A stretch of 54,557 nt of DNA, taken from JBGTIS01 sp041745535. Lineage in GTDB: Bacteria; Bacteroidota; Bacteroidia; Cytophagales; Cyclobacteriaceae. How positions within the stretch are numbered: the stretch's first letter is position 1; every line of letters starts with the position of its first letter. The stretch spans positions 1 to 54,557 of the forward strand of contig JBGTIS010000042.1 in NCBI GenBank assembly GCA_041745535.1. Reading direction: 5' to 3'. Made by a program: the position numbers and the translations under genes. The notes beneath the pieces are model-generated. The model made no database searches. It worked only from the letters and a program-made list of their open reading frames with translations, and had not been told where the DNA came from. Below, in pieces: positions 17,957-25,760 of the stretch.

Positions 17957-18235
17957 TTAATTTTCAGGTAGCTCAACGATTCTTTTCTTTCTGAAAGTAA
18001 GTGGCACATATTCACGCGTGGGTGCGCCAATATAATACAGTTCCCAGTTTTTATCGTACCTCGCCAGAATTCCGCGAATACATTCGGCACGTGAATCGCC
18101 TGGTTTTTCGCAATCTTTCCAGTAGAAAATTTCTACCCTGTAATTGTATTGTTGCCTGATGCCATTAATTTTTACGTCAATTTCAATTTCCTGTTCACCA
18201 GGGATCTGTGGAATTTGTATAGCGATGTGTCCCAT
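17957..18235 (-). CDS. Conserved-looking hypothetical protein
   Basis: I do not recognise this protein. From the Met at 18235 it would be 92 residues starting MGHIAIQIPQIPGEQEIEID, with a beta-rich first half and a polar, aromatic second half (RVEIFYWKDC, YDKNWELYYIGAPTREY). The frame stays open to an ATG at 18316 that would add 27 residues of low protein character, so I favour the shorter form. No signal peptide or membrane span. It ends 75 bases from the protease gene, tail to tail. Confidence 0.5.
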   Translation of the reverse strand: MGHIAIQIPQIPGEQEIEIDVKINGIRQQYNYRVEIFYWKDCEKPGDSRAECIRGILARYDKNWELYYIGAPTREYVPLTFRKKRIVELPEN

Positions 18236-18388
18236 ATGAGTTTGTGTTGAGTAGCATAAAGCCCACAACAATTCATATGCCCTTCCTGTATGCATCTCAT
18301 TATCAAGCTCATACACATTATAAAAAAAGCAGGATTTGTCCGTATTTGTACGAAATTGTCCGGTTTCGATAAAAAAGCTTATCCGGAA

Positions 18389-19153
18389 TTATCCAATTTT
18401 AAAATGACCAATCCGCATCGTGCTTTTTACTGTAGCGACAGAAGAAAAATATTTAAACAGTCTCCATCTTTCATTAAATTCATCGGTAAGAAGGCGAGCC
18501 AGAAACAATTTATTATTCCAGTTTTCTATTTCATCAATTTGTTGAATTTTCCACCTTCGCTCCGAAATGTTTTTTATCAACACCGGACTCATAGTCTCTA
18601 CCAACAATTCGCAACTATCAAAATGTTCACAAATTCCATTCAGCAAGGTTCTGATCTCATTTTCATGAAAGTTTAGCCAGGCATTTTCAGCAACAAACAG
18701 TGTTTTCGACATGGGAGAAATCTTTTTTAGCCAGCTAAAATTTCCTGGCTGCTCCTTCACTATAATAAACCTTTCGTGCTCTTCAAAGAAATTATGATTA
18801 TCCAGCAATTCAGGTTGTAGGTTAATGTCTATCCATCGGATAGTTCCATTGTCCAGTCGCATAAAACGGGTATCCATGCCATTACAAAGGTTTACCACAA
18901 TGCCATCGGGATGCTGTTTCATAAAGCTCAATACAGCCTTATCAAAAATTTTGGTTTTGGCTACCGCTTCCCCATAATTTATGGGGTATTTGTCGTAGCG
19001 CGAAATATCCAGATTGAGTTTCTCTGCCAGTACTTCTGAAACCGGATCATGCAATACGGAATTTGCCCTTTTGCTTTCTTTAGCTCTGAAAAATAAGGTT
19101 GAGAAATGAATTTCTTTTTCCTGAACAGATAAGGTATTAGTCAAGGATTCCAT
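18389..19153 (-). CDS. LCMT-family class I SAM-dependent methyltransferase
   Basis: The 254-residue protein belongs to the leucine-carboxyl-methyltransferase-like family (TcmP/Omt type). The SAM-binding motif reads GIVVNLCNGMDTRFMRLDNG, followed by IRWIDINLQPELLDNHNFF and LFVAENAWLNFHENEIRTLL. In most members the motif I core is NLGCGLDTR; here it is NLCNGMDTR, which moves the cysteine and replaces a glycine by asparagine. Members methylate small molecules or carboxylates, often in secondary metabolism. It is monocistronic and divergent from the amidohydrolase. Substrate unknown. Confidence 0.8.
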   Translation of the reverse strand: MESLTNTLSVQEKEIHFSTLFFRAKESKRANSVLHDPVSEVLAEKLNLDISRYDKYPINYGEAVAKTKIFDKAVLSFMKQHPDGIVVNLCNGMDTRFMRLDNGTIRWIDINLQPELLDNHNFFEEHERFIIVKEQPGNFSWLKKISPMSKTLFVAENAWLNFHENEIRTLLNGICEHFDSCELLVETMSPVLIKNISERRWKIQQIDEIENWNNKLFLARLLTDEFNERWRLFKYFSSVATVKSTMRIGHFKIG

Positions 19154-19398
19154 AATTAAAGTTGGTGGTGGTTATTATAAATCATTATTAATTGTTACCC
19201 GCAAGCCTTCGTTGGTATCATTTAAAGCGATAATCATTGCTTATACCAAAGTATCAACGCTACTTCATAGTTAAACCAAAGTACCTATAACTGGAAATAA
19301 ATATCGGTGAACTGTAGTTTTTTGAGGATGAACCGAAAATTTTCATCGTTTCGTCTTATATTCGATACTATTGTTCACCACCTCAATTGTAAACTGTA

Positions 19399-20775
19399 AT
19401 GAAGGGCAAGTTAGCGTTCAAAATTGTCAGGTACTGTCAAATGCTGTGCATTGTATTTATTATCTGTTTTGGATTAATCGGTAGTAAAAATCCAGATTCA
19501 TTGCGGCATCAAATTGACGCGTACCTTAATCAGGAAATAGAAGAATTACTTGTATTTTACAAACAGCTCCACCAATCTCCGGAATTATCGCTGTACGAAA
19601 AAAACACGGCTACAACCATGGCCGAAGCGCTGACTAAGGCAGGTTTTGAAACTACCGAAAATGTGGGTGGTTATGGCGTTGTTGGGGTGTTGAAAAATGG
19701 AAAAGGCCCTACCCTTTTGTACCGTACCGATATGGATGCCCTGCCCGTGGCAGAAAAAACCAATTTGCCCTATGCCAGCAAAATCACCGCCACCAATGCC
19801 GAAGGTACTGAGGTACAAACCATGCATGCCTGTGGCCATGATATGCACATGACCATCTGGAAGGGAGTTGCCGAAATGATGGCCGGCATGAAAGACAAGT
19901 GGACGGGCACACTGGTAATGATTGGCCAACCAGCTGAGGAAATTGGTGCAGGAGCCGAAGCCATGCTGAACGATGGCTTATTTTCGCGGTTTCCTGTTCC
20001 TGATTATGGTCTGGCCGTACATTGCAATCCAACCATTGGCACTGGCAAAGTTGGCCTTATTTCGGGGTATGCCCTGGCCAATGTAGACGCGGTGGACATC
20101 ACCGTGTATGGCACCGGCGGGCATGGAGCGGCACCACATACTACCATTGATCCTGTGGTGCTGGCATCGGCCATTGTAATGGAATTACAAACCATTGTAA
20201 GCAGAAATGTGAATCCGGTAGAGGCCGCTGTAGTAACAGTAGGTTCTTTCCAGGGCGGTACCCAGGGCAATGTAATTCCCGATGAAGTAAAACTAAAACT
20301 TACGGTACGGTCTTACAAAGATGAAGTCAGGGAACAGGTGCTGGCCGGCATACAACGGGTGTGCAAAGGGGCCGCTATTTCATTCGGCGTGCCTGAAGAA
20401 AAATACCCGGTTATTCAAATAAAAAAATCGTACACCCCTGCCACTTACAATAATCCTGAACTGATAGATAGGCTCAGGGTTTCTTTTGGCGAATCCATTG
20501 GTAAAGATAATATTGAGGAAGCAGCCCCGGTAATGGTGGGTGAAGATTTTTCAAGGTATGGGCTTACCGCGGAAAAAGTGCCTATTGCCCTGGTTTGGCT
20601 GGGAACCGTTGCTCCGGAAGTTATAGAAAAAGCTAAACGTACTAATGAGCAGCTTCCTGGCCTGCATTCTCCCTTCTATGCGCCATCGCCCGAAGCTTCT
20701 ATCAAAACTGGGGTGGCGGCTATTACCACAGCCTTGCTCGGATTATTAAATAACAGCACCGAAGGTGGTAAATAG
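19399..20775 (+). CDS. M20D-family amidohydrolase, exported
   Basis: The 458-residue protein opens with a basic and hydrophobic export signal (about residues 12-30, MLCIVFIICFGLIG). It then has the metal-site motifs of M20D peptidases/aminoacylases: YRTDMDALPV, MHACGHDMHMTIW, GQPAEEIGAGAEAML and a late His in PGLHSPFYAPS. A dimerisation domain interrupts the catalytic domain (about residues 225-340). Relatives hydrolyse N-acyl amino acids, hippurate or auxin-amino-acid conjugates. The signal sequence suggests action in the periplasm. Single-gene unit. Confidence 0.9.
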   Translation: MKGKLAFKIVRYCQMLCIVFIICFGLIGSKNPDSLRHQIDAYLNQEIEELLVFYKQLHQSPELSLYEKNTATTMAEALTKAGFETTENVGGYGVVGVLKNGKGPTLLYRTDMDALPVAEKTNLPYASKITATNAEGTEVQTMHACGHDMHMTIWKGVAEMMAGMKDKWTGTLVMIGQPAEEIGAGAEAMLNDGLFSRFPVPDYGLAVHCNPTIGTGKVGLISGYALANVDAVDITVYGTGGHGAAPHTTIDPVVLASAIVMELQTIVSRNVNPVEAAVVTVGSFQGGTQGNVIPDEVKLKLTVRSYKDEVREQVLAGIQRVCKGAAISFGVPEEKYPVIQIKKSYTPATYNNPELIDRLRVSFGESIGKDNIEEAAPVMVGEDFSRYGLTAEKVPIALVWLGTVAPEVIEKAKRTNEQLPGLHSPFYAPSPEASIKTGVAAITTALLGLLNNSTEGGK

Positions 20776-20869
20776 AGCAATGTATCCGTAGGTACTTTGT
20801 AATCGTATTCTTTTCAGTTAATTTTAGGTCGCGAAATTTACAGCCATACCTCAACCACTTTGATTTTAT

Positions 20870-21775
20870 ATGCCTGCACAACAAAAAATGTTTCGGGTCT
20901 TCAAACTTATCGGGTTGCTTACTGCCCGGCCCGGAAAATCAGTGAAACAACTTGCCGATTCATTGGAAATAAACCCACGATCGATATACCGGTACTTTGA
21001 ATTGCTGGAAGAGTTAGGTTTTATTGTAGAGAAAGATTTTGAAGACCGGTATTTTATATTCAACAATGAAATGCAAAATACGGCCGCTTTTAGTTTTACG
21101 GTAGAAGAAGCTTCGCTATTAAAAAGATCGCTGAACGCGCTGGCCGAAAACAATCCGTTGCGGGAAAGCATCGGGCGGAAGCTCTTTTTTAATTCGGAAC
21201 TGGAAACCCATTCTGTTAATTTATACAATGCCCGCCTCAGCCAGAATATTGAAAAACTGAGCATGGCGATTAAAACGGAAAAACAGGCCATACTCCAGAA
21301 CTATCATTCCGCCAATAGCAATACGGTAAGCGATCGGCTGGTAGAACCCATCGACCTGATCGATAATTATAAAACCATTGTAGCTTTTGACATCAAAAAC
21401 AAAAGCAACCGGCATTTCAAAATTGAACGAATAGAGGGTGTAAAAGTGCTGGACAAGAGTTATAAATTCCGCCGTGAACATAAAACGGTAGAAACGGATA
21501 TGTTTGGTATTTCCGGGGGTGAGAATAAGAAAATTAAGTTGGAACTCAGCCAGCGGGCAGCTTTATTGCTCCAGGAAGAATATCCTCAGTCGCGGCCCTG
21601 CGTTACTGAAAAGGAGGATAAGTTTTTGTTCGAGGCAACTGTGAAGAGTTTCAAAGGCATTGGCAGATTTGTTTTGGGGCTGCCCGATGAAATAAAAGTG
21701 GTTTCGCCCCCTGATCTTATAGAATATCTGGACAAGAAAATTAAAAGCAAAAAATTCGGCAGCAAAGATTTTTGA
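20870..21775 (+). CDS. HTH-WYL transcriptional regulator
   Basis: The 301-residue protein has an N-terminal winged helix (FKLIGLLTARPGKSVKQLAD then SLEINPRSIYRYFELLEELG), a central helical part, and a WYL-type ligand domain (about residues 155-235, DLIDNYKTIVAFDIKNKSNR then HFKIERIEGVKVLD). A C-terminal WCX-like segment follows. WYL regulators bind nucleic acids or nucleotides and often control defence systems including CRISPR-Cas. The next gene starts only 7 to 58 bases downstream, so they form one operon; it probably controls that operon. Confidence 0.88.
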   Translation: MPAQQKMFRVFKLIGLLTARPGKSVKQLADSLEINPRSIYRYFELLEELGFIVEKDFEDRYFIFNNEMQNTAAFSFTVEEASLLKRSLNALAENNPLRESIGRKLFFNSELETHSVNLYNARLSQNIEKLSMAIKTEKQAILQNYHSANSNTVSDRLVEPIDLIDNYKTIVAFDIKNKSNRHFKIERIEGVKVLDKSYKFRREHKTVETDMFGISGGENKKIKLELSQRAALLLQEEYPQSRPCVTEKEDKFLFEATVKSFKGIGRFVLGLPDEIKVVSPPDLIEYLDKKIKSKKFGSKDF

Positions 21776-21832
21776 CACTAATTGTCAATGCTGGTATTTA
21801 GTTTTGATATAATAACCAAAACAAATACTACT

Positions 21833-22621
21833 ATGCGATTCAGATTATCATTAGTTATAAACAGCCACAACAATATAATTCCGATCAATTACCAGCATCA
21901 GATTACGGCCTGGATCTATAAAATGATTCAGAGTTCAAATAGTCCGATGAAACAATTTATTTATAGCAAAGCCGGCGAACGGGATCCCCGTAGAAAGCTC
22001 TTCACGTTTTCTCCGCTTTCATTTTATCCTTCCAAGGTTTTCCGGCAGGAGCAGAAAGTGGAAATCACTGGTTACAGGGCAACCCTTGAACTTAGTTTTT
22101 TGATGGACAGTCTGGCAGAGCGTTTTATTCTGGATTTGTTTTCCAGAAAAAGCTTTACCATTGCGGATGGTACCAACCGCGTTACATTCGAGGTGCGGCA
22201 CATTGAATCACTTACGGTGCCGGTTTTTAAAGAAACCATGCAATATGCAAGTGCATCTCCTATTATTCTGACCAGAAAAATTCAGGGCTTGGGTTATCCG
22301 CAGTTCATAAATCCGATCGGAGCCGGGTATGACCAGTATTTCGCTAATAATTTAAGGCAGAAAATCGCACACCTTCAATTGGAACCTCTTCATGGTGTAA
22401 TTATGGAAGATTTTCAGGAAATACCGGTGGAATATCAGTTAAAAAGTGTAGTACGCTCCAGAATTCTGAAACTATGGGAAAACTCAGCATGGGAAACCAA
22501 AGTACGCGGATTTTCATATAAGTTTGAATTAACCGCTCCGGCTGAAATACATGAACTGGCCTATTATGGTGGTTTTGGCGAAAAAAACGCCCTGGGATTC
22601 GGTTACTGTAATATTATTTAA
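21833..22621 (+). CDS. cas6: Cas6-family CRISPR RNA endoribonuclease (orphan)
   Basis: The 262-residue protein has the repeated ferredoxin-fold layout of Cas6. MRFRLSLVI starts the first strand, INYQHQITAWIYKMIQSSN aligns with the start of Pyrococcus Cas6, KLFTFSPL is the conserved strand, and GGFGEKNALGFGYC near the end is the glycine-rich RNA-binding loop. Of the P. furiosus triad, Tyr (Y29) and Lys (K55) are present, but the His position is occupied by Y44 in my hand alignment. I chose the ATG at 21833 because homology begins there; a TTG at 21782 could add 17 residues. No CRISPR repeats or other cas genes are in the window. Confidence 0.88.
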   Translation: MRFRLSLVINSHNNIIPINYQHQITAWIYKMIQSSNSPMKQFIYSKAGERDPRRKLFTFSPLSFYPSKVFRQEQKVEITGYRATLELSFLMDSLAERFILDLFSRKSFTIADGTNRVTFEVRHIESLTVPVFKETMQYASASPIILTRKIQGLGYPQFINPIGAGYDQYFANNLRQKIAHLQLEPLHGVIMEDFQEIPVEYQLKSVVRSRILKLWENSAWETKVRGFSYKFELTAPAEIHELAYYGGFGEKNALGFGYCNII

Positions 22622-22648
22622 AATCCTGTTGATTGTTGCCATAATAAT

Positions 22649-22687
22649 GGGGGGGGGAATAAGAGTAAGTCAAACGACTTACTCTTA
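22649..22687. terminator. Strong hairpin with adjacent G9 run
   Basis: A perfect 12-bp stem (TAAGAGTAAGTC, 22660-22671, and its complement 22676-22687, loop AAAC) lies between the convergent cas6 and ferritin-like genes. No T run follows on either strand, so it is either a weak bidirectional terminator or a transcript-end stabiliser. Next to it is a run of nine G (22649-22657), which is a likely slippage site. Confidence 0.55.
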
Positions 22688-22719
22688 TAAATTTAAATTA
22701 GAATAGAATATTTGCTAAT

Positions 22720-23547
22720 CTATTGAACTATGAACAAACTGGCGATTGCTACCGCGGTATCGCCTGTTATCGGTTCATCAAATGCTTCTGTTCCGGCATC
22801 CGCGCCAAAAGCAGCACTTGTATCAAAGCCAGCCTGCATCACATTTTCTTCTCCATTGTAAATCGGCTGGGCAGCCTCTGGTATGCCTTCTCCCCTCGAA
22901 TTTCCAACAATCCATCCTTTCAATCCTCTTAACCTTCTCACTTCAGAGGCATGCCGGGCTTCCACAGAATGTATTTGCAATGCGGCTTTTAATAAATCAG
23001 GCGCCGGGATTAAATTTGCTGCCTGACCTTTATAGGCTCTTACGCCGGTATCTTCAAAAGCCTGCGATAATGCCATAAATTGCGCGTAGGAAGTTGCCGC
23101 GTCTACCATACCGCTTTCATTAAAAGGATCGAAAGCACCACCTACAGTAAAATCAAAGGTTGGTTTTTCCACTACATCAGCACCTAATCCGGCTTTTAAA
23201 AACTCAACATGAGCCGCTTCGTGTTTTCCAATTTGCATAAATACCTTCTCATCCCGGGTTCCTGCCGGAATTACGCCTGATGCCAGTCCCAGACGATAAA
23301 ACTCATCTTCCAGGTATTCCAAAGTCAGCGCAAGCTGAAGTGCCTGTACGGGCGTATTGCCTGAGCTTTGCGCGAACGATTTTTTAGAGCTTAACATCGC
23401 CGCTCCCAGGGGCAACCCTGCCATGGCCAGTTTTTTGGTAATGCTGCCGAACCGCGCGAAAACTTCACGCCTGGAGGTAACCGCATCCTCCTTTTCGGCC
23501 ATTAGGTTCGCGTTACTAAATTGATCTAAAAATTTTATAATATTCAT
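22720..23547 (-). CDS. Ferritin-like domain protein with Tat-type signal
   Basis: The 275-residue protein has an N-terminal export signal with a twin-arginine-like motif (SRREVFARFG, about residues 26-35), a hydrophobic stretch (LAMAGLPLGAAML) and a possible cleavage site near SFAQSS. The rest is a four-helix ferritin_2/desiccation-related domain with LEYLEDEFYRLGL, GKHEAAHVEFLKAGLG, FEDTGVRAYKG and IHSVEARHASEVRRL. Glu and His on four helices suggest a di-iron site. It lies 32 bases downstream of a paralogue on the same strand, so the two are co-transcribed. Role is unknown; relatives are linked to desiccation or oxidative stress. Confidence 0.82.
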   Translation of the reverse strand: MNIIKFLDQFSNANLMAEKEDAVTSRREVFARFGSITKKLAMAGLPLGAAMLSSKKSFAQSSGNTPVQALQLALTLEYLEDEFYRLGLASGVIPAGTRDEKVFMQIGKHEAAHVEFLKAGLGADVVEKPTFDFTVGGAFDPFNESGMVDAATSYAQFMALSQAFEDTGVRAYKGQAANLIPAPDLLKAALQIHSVEARHASEVRRLRGLKGWIVGNSRGEGIPEAAQPIYNGEENVMQAGFDTSAAFGADAGTEAFDEPITGDTAVAIASLFIVQ

Positions 23548-23579
23548 AATGTTTTCTTAATTGAGATTCAAAAATTTGA

Positions 23580-24296
23580 TTAAAGGTTATTGGCCGTAAA
23601 CTCGGTGGTAATAAAACCTTTGGCAACCGGTACAATTTCAGAAGGAGCTTTTGCCACATCCAATCCATTGGCATCTACCACATCATCGCCGGCAAAATCT
23701 GTCGAATCGGGGTTGATCAAACTTCTGATAGCGGCCGCGTGCCGGGCTTCTACCGAAACAATTTTTCCTGCAATCACCAGGTAATCTGGATTTTCAATCA
23801 TGTTGCCCGCACCATTGTAGGCAGCCACACCGGTATCTTCAAGCGCTTTCGCGGTGGCCAGCACAGCATCACGGCTGTTAAAGTCCAAAGTACCATAATC
23901 AAATTCTAGCGTAGGCAATACCATCGCAGGATCGGAAACCGCGGCGGTAATAGCGGCTTTAAAAAAATCGCGGTGAATCACCTCATGGTGATACAGGTCT
24001 GTGAGTACCTGCTTTTCATCGTCGGTAGCTCCGGCATAAAAAGAATTTACAACTTTGGTATAGAAATCGGCTTCCAGTTGCTCCAGCGCATACGCGTAAT
24101 TCAGCACGCCAACATCGCCACTACCCAAATCAAATACTTCATCATCACCACCCCCTGGATTGTTCATATCATCATCGCCGCAACCCACCAACACCAATCC
24201 TGTAACGGCGATAGAGGCTCCACCTAATTTTAAAAAATGCCTCCTCTCCTTATTTAAATCGTTTTTTAACAACTTCTTCTTTGAAATAATACCCAT
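23580..24296 (-). CDS. Ferritin-like domain lipoprotein with Tat signal
   Basis: The 238-residue protein begins with KERRHFLKLGGASIAVTGLV, a clear twin-arginine motif (RRHFLK) followed by a hydrophobic region and a lipobox LVGC with acidic residues (GDDD) behind the Cys. It should therefore be exported folded and lipidated. The mature part repeats the ferritin_2 pattern of its neighbour: YALEQLEADFYTKV, YHHEVIHRDFFKAAI, ALEDTGVAAYNGAGN and IVSVEARHAAAIRSL. Folded export agrees with cytoplasmic metal loading. First gene of the pair. Confidence 0.85.
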   Translation of the reverse strand: MGIISKKKLLKNDLNKERRHFLKLGGASIAVTGLVLVGCGDDDMNNPGGGDDEVFDLGSGDVGVLNYAYALEQLEADFYTKVVNSFYAGATDDEKQVLTDLYHHEVIHRDFFKAAITAAVSDPAMVLPTLEFDYGTLDFNSRDAVLATAKALEDTGVAAYNGAGNMIENPDYLVIAGKIVSVEARHAAAIRSLINPDSTDFAGDDVVDANGLDVAKAPSEIVPVAKGFITTEFTANNL

Positions 24297-24414
24297 AATT
24301 TTGTTTAATTTAAATTTTACAAAAAAAATATTTGTTAGTGGTTACCAAATAGTAGCTAACAAATTAAGTAACCCATATACGCACTTAAAAAGAGAACCGG
24401 ATTTACCAGAATTG

Positions 24415-24446
24415 AAAAAAAATCCTGGAATTACGGTTTTCCAGGA
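24415..24446 (-). terminator. Possible leader terminator (attenuator) upstream of the ferritin-like pair
   Basis: A perfect 8-bp stem (TCCTGGAA 24423-24430 / TTCCAGGA 24439-24446) is followed on the minus strand by eight T. It is a good intrinsic terminator pointing leftward, but no minus-strand gene lies upstream of it. It sits about 125 bases before the ATG of the ferritin-like lipoprotein gene, so it could end a small RNA or act as an attenuator in a long leader. Confidence 0.5.
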
Positions 24447-24782
24447 TATAAAAACACTTCCTTGGAAGCACAAAACAGAACCTTCATTTCTAGTATTTTT
24501 CCGCGGCATTTGAAAAAATAATAGCTCTGCTTGAAACATGGGTCACATTTGTATTTTTTTGTGAATAGACTATTTTCCTAATGGGCAGTGCTGGTTCGTT
24601 ACAAAAATTTTAAATTTAAATAAATCAGATTTTCGTTGAAAAAAATTGAAATCCGTTATGGATTTTGGTAAAATCTTCAACCAATCGATCCAAAATGTTT
24701 ATATATTTTCTTAAAATTGTTCAATTGTATCCTTCAATCAAATAGGTTGGCCGATACAATTATCAATTAGAAAGTAATCCCA

Positions 24783-24790
24783 TATCTTTG
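24783..24790 (+). promoter_or_regulatory. Candidate Bacteroidota -7 element before the methyltransferase gene
   Basis: TATCTTTG matches the TAnnTTTG -7 consensus of Bacteroidota primary sigma factor promoters. It lies only 4 bases before the ATG, so the transcript would be nearly leaderless. I do not see a TTTG -33 partner at the usual spacing, so this may be chance. Confidence 0.25.
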
Positions 24791-24794
24791 TATT

Positions 24795-25634
24795 ATGAAA
24801 AAGTTAATAAGCTTTGCTTTGCGGAAAATTCCCAGAAAAACCCTTCAGGTATTCAGCCATCATATCCTGAAAGTGATCGCTATTTTTTACAGGGGAAACA
24901 ATGTACAATGCCCGATTAATGGAAAAACTTATCGCGAATTTCTACCTTATGGCCGGATTAATCCACGTCCAAACGCGCTTTGCCCTGATTCGTTGTCGCT
25001 GGAACGCCACCGCCTGATGTGGTTGTACCTGAAGGAGCGTACCGATTTTTTCTCGGCTCCTCAAAAAGTTTTGCATGTGGCGCCTGAACGGTGCTTTCTG
25101 AAAATATTTGATAGCATGCCCAACCTGGATTACATCACTGCCGACCTGGAATCGCCCCTGGCTAAAGTAAAAATGGACCTCCATCGTATTCCTTTTGATA
25201 ACAATACGTTTGATGTGGTTTTCTGCAACCATGTGATGGAACATGTGCGGGATGACATTCAGTGTATGAAGGAAATTAACAGGGTTCTCAAACCAAAAGG
25301 ATGGGCCATTATCCAGTCACCCGTAGACCTTTCCAGACCTACCACTTACGAAGATCCTAATGTGGTCACTCCTCAGGAAAGAGAAAAAGCGTTTGGGCAG
25401 GATGATCATATGCGTGTTTTTGGGGCTGATTATGGTAATCGCCTGCGGTCGGCCGAATTTGAAGTAATTGAAGATGAATACGTAAAAGAACTACCCGAGG
25501 CTACCGTACAATGGTATGCGTTGCCGCCCAATGAAATTATATACTTATGCAAAAAAAAATCGTTGGGCGGACCCGATAAGGATAAAAAATCCAGTTATAC
25601 GGTGGGTGCCGGACAAAAAACCGTTAACATTTAG
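24795..25634 (+). CDS. Class I SAM-dependent methyltransferase
   Basis: The 279-residue protein has a methyltransf_11-type core: VLHVAPERCFLKIFDS as motif I region, DYITADLESPLAKVKMDL, DNNTFDVVFCNHVMEHVRDD and RVLKPKGWAIIQSPV. An N-terminal part has a Cys pair region (QCPINGKTYREFLPYGR with ALCPDSLSLERH) that resembles a degenerate zinc-ribbon. The protein ends in a Lys/Gly-rich tail. It precedes a sugar-nucleotide operon by about 125 bases; it could methylate a surface sugar, but a separate promoter is likely between them. Confidence 0.82.
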   Translation: MKKLISFALRKIPRKTLQVFSHHILKVIAIFYRGNNVQCPINGKTYREFLPYGRINPRPNALCPDSLSLERHRLMWLYLKERTDFFSAPQKVLHVAPERCFLKIFDSMPNLDYITADLESPLAKVKMDLHRIPFDNNTFDVVFCNHVMEHVRDDIQCMKEINRVLKPKGWAIIQSPVDLSRPTTYEDPNVVTPQEREKAFGQDDHMRVFGADYGNRLRSAEFEVIEDEYVKELPEATVQWYALPPNEIIYLCKKKSLGGPDKDKKSSYTVGAGQKTVNI

Positions 25635-25685
25635 ATAACTCGCAAGCCGATAATTTCAGGATTACCCCTGATTCTCTTATGCAAA

Positions 25686-25717
25686 CTTGTCACTATCACC
25701 AATAACCTTTACTTTCG
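25686..25717 (+). promoter_or_regulatory. Candidate promoter of the CDP-sugar operon
   Basis: CTTG (25686-25689), a 20-base spacer and TACTTTCG (25710-25717) fit the Bacteroidota pattern TTTG-N19-21-TAnnTTTG with one mismatch in each box. The predicted transcription start lies about 35 bases before the cytidylyltransferase ATG. Confidence 0.4.
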
Positions 25718-25760
25718 GAGCCTAAATTCTGTGCATATAAACGTATCCATATACACAAAA

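Larger units (their letters stand above)
24297..24794. other. Long AT-rich leader/intergenic region
   Basis: This 498-base gap separates the ferritin-like pair (leftward) from a methyltransferase gene (rightward). It holds a minus-strand intrinsic-terminator-like hairpin at 24415-24446 and a possible promoter element near 24783. No convincing protein-coding frame was seen; a 65-residue minus frame (24342-24539) crosses the hairpin and has no protein character. Confidence 0.5.

Noticed and set aside
19190..19320. Repeated ACCAAAGTA sequences between the methyltransferase and amidohydrolase genes as promoter boxes
   Set aside because: The two copies are spaced wrongly for -7 and -33 boxes and each lacks one base of the consensus; no firm call possible.
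22622..22719. CRISPR repeats expected next to cas6
   Set aside because: I looked for regularly spaced repeats of 25-40 bases around cas6 and across the window and found none; the only structure is one hairpin and the G run.
24342..24539. 65-residue minus-strand frame in the ferritin leader
   Set aside because: It runs through the terminator hairpin and T run, has no protein-like composition and no start context; likely chance in AT-rich DNA.
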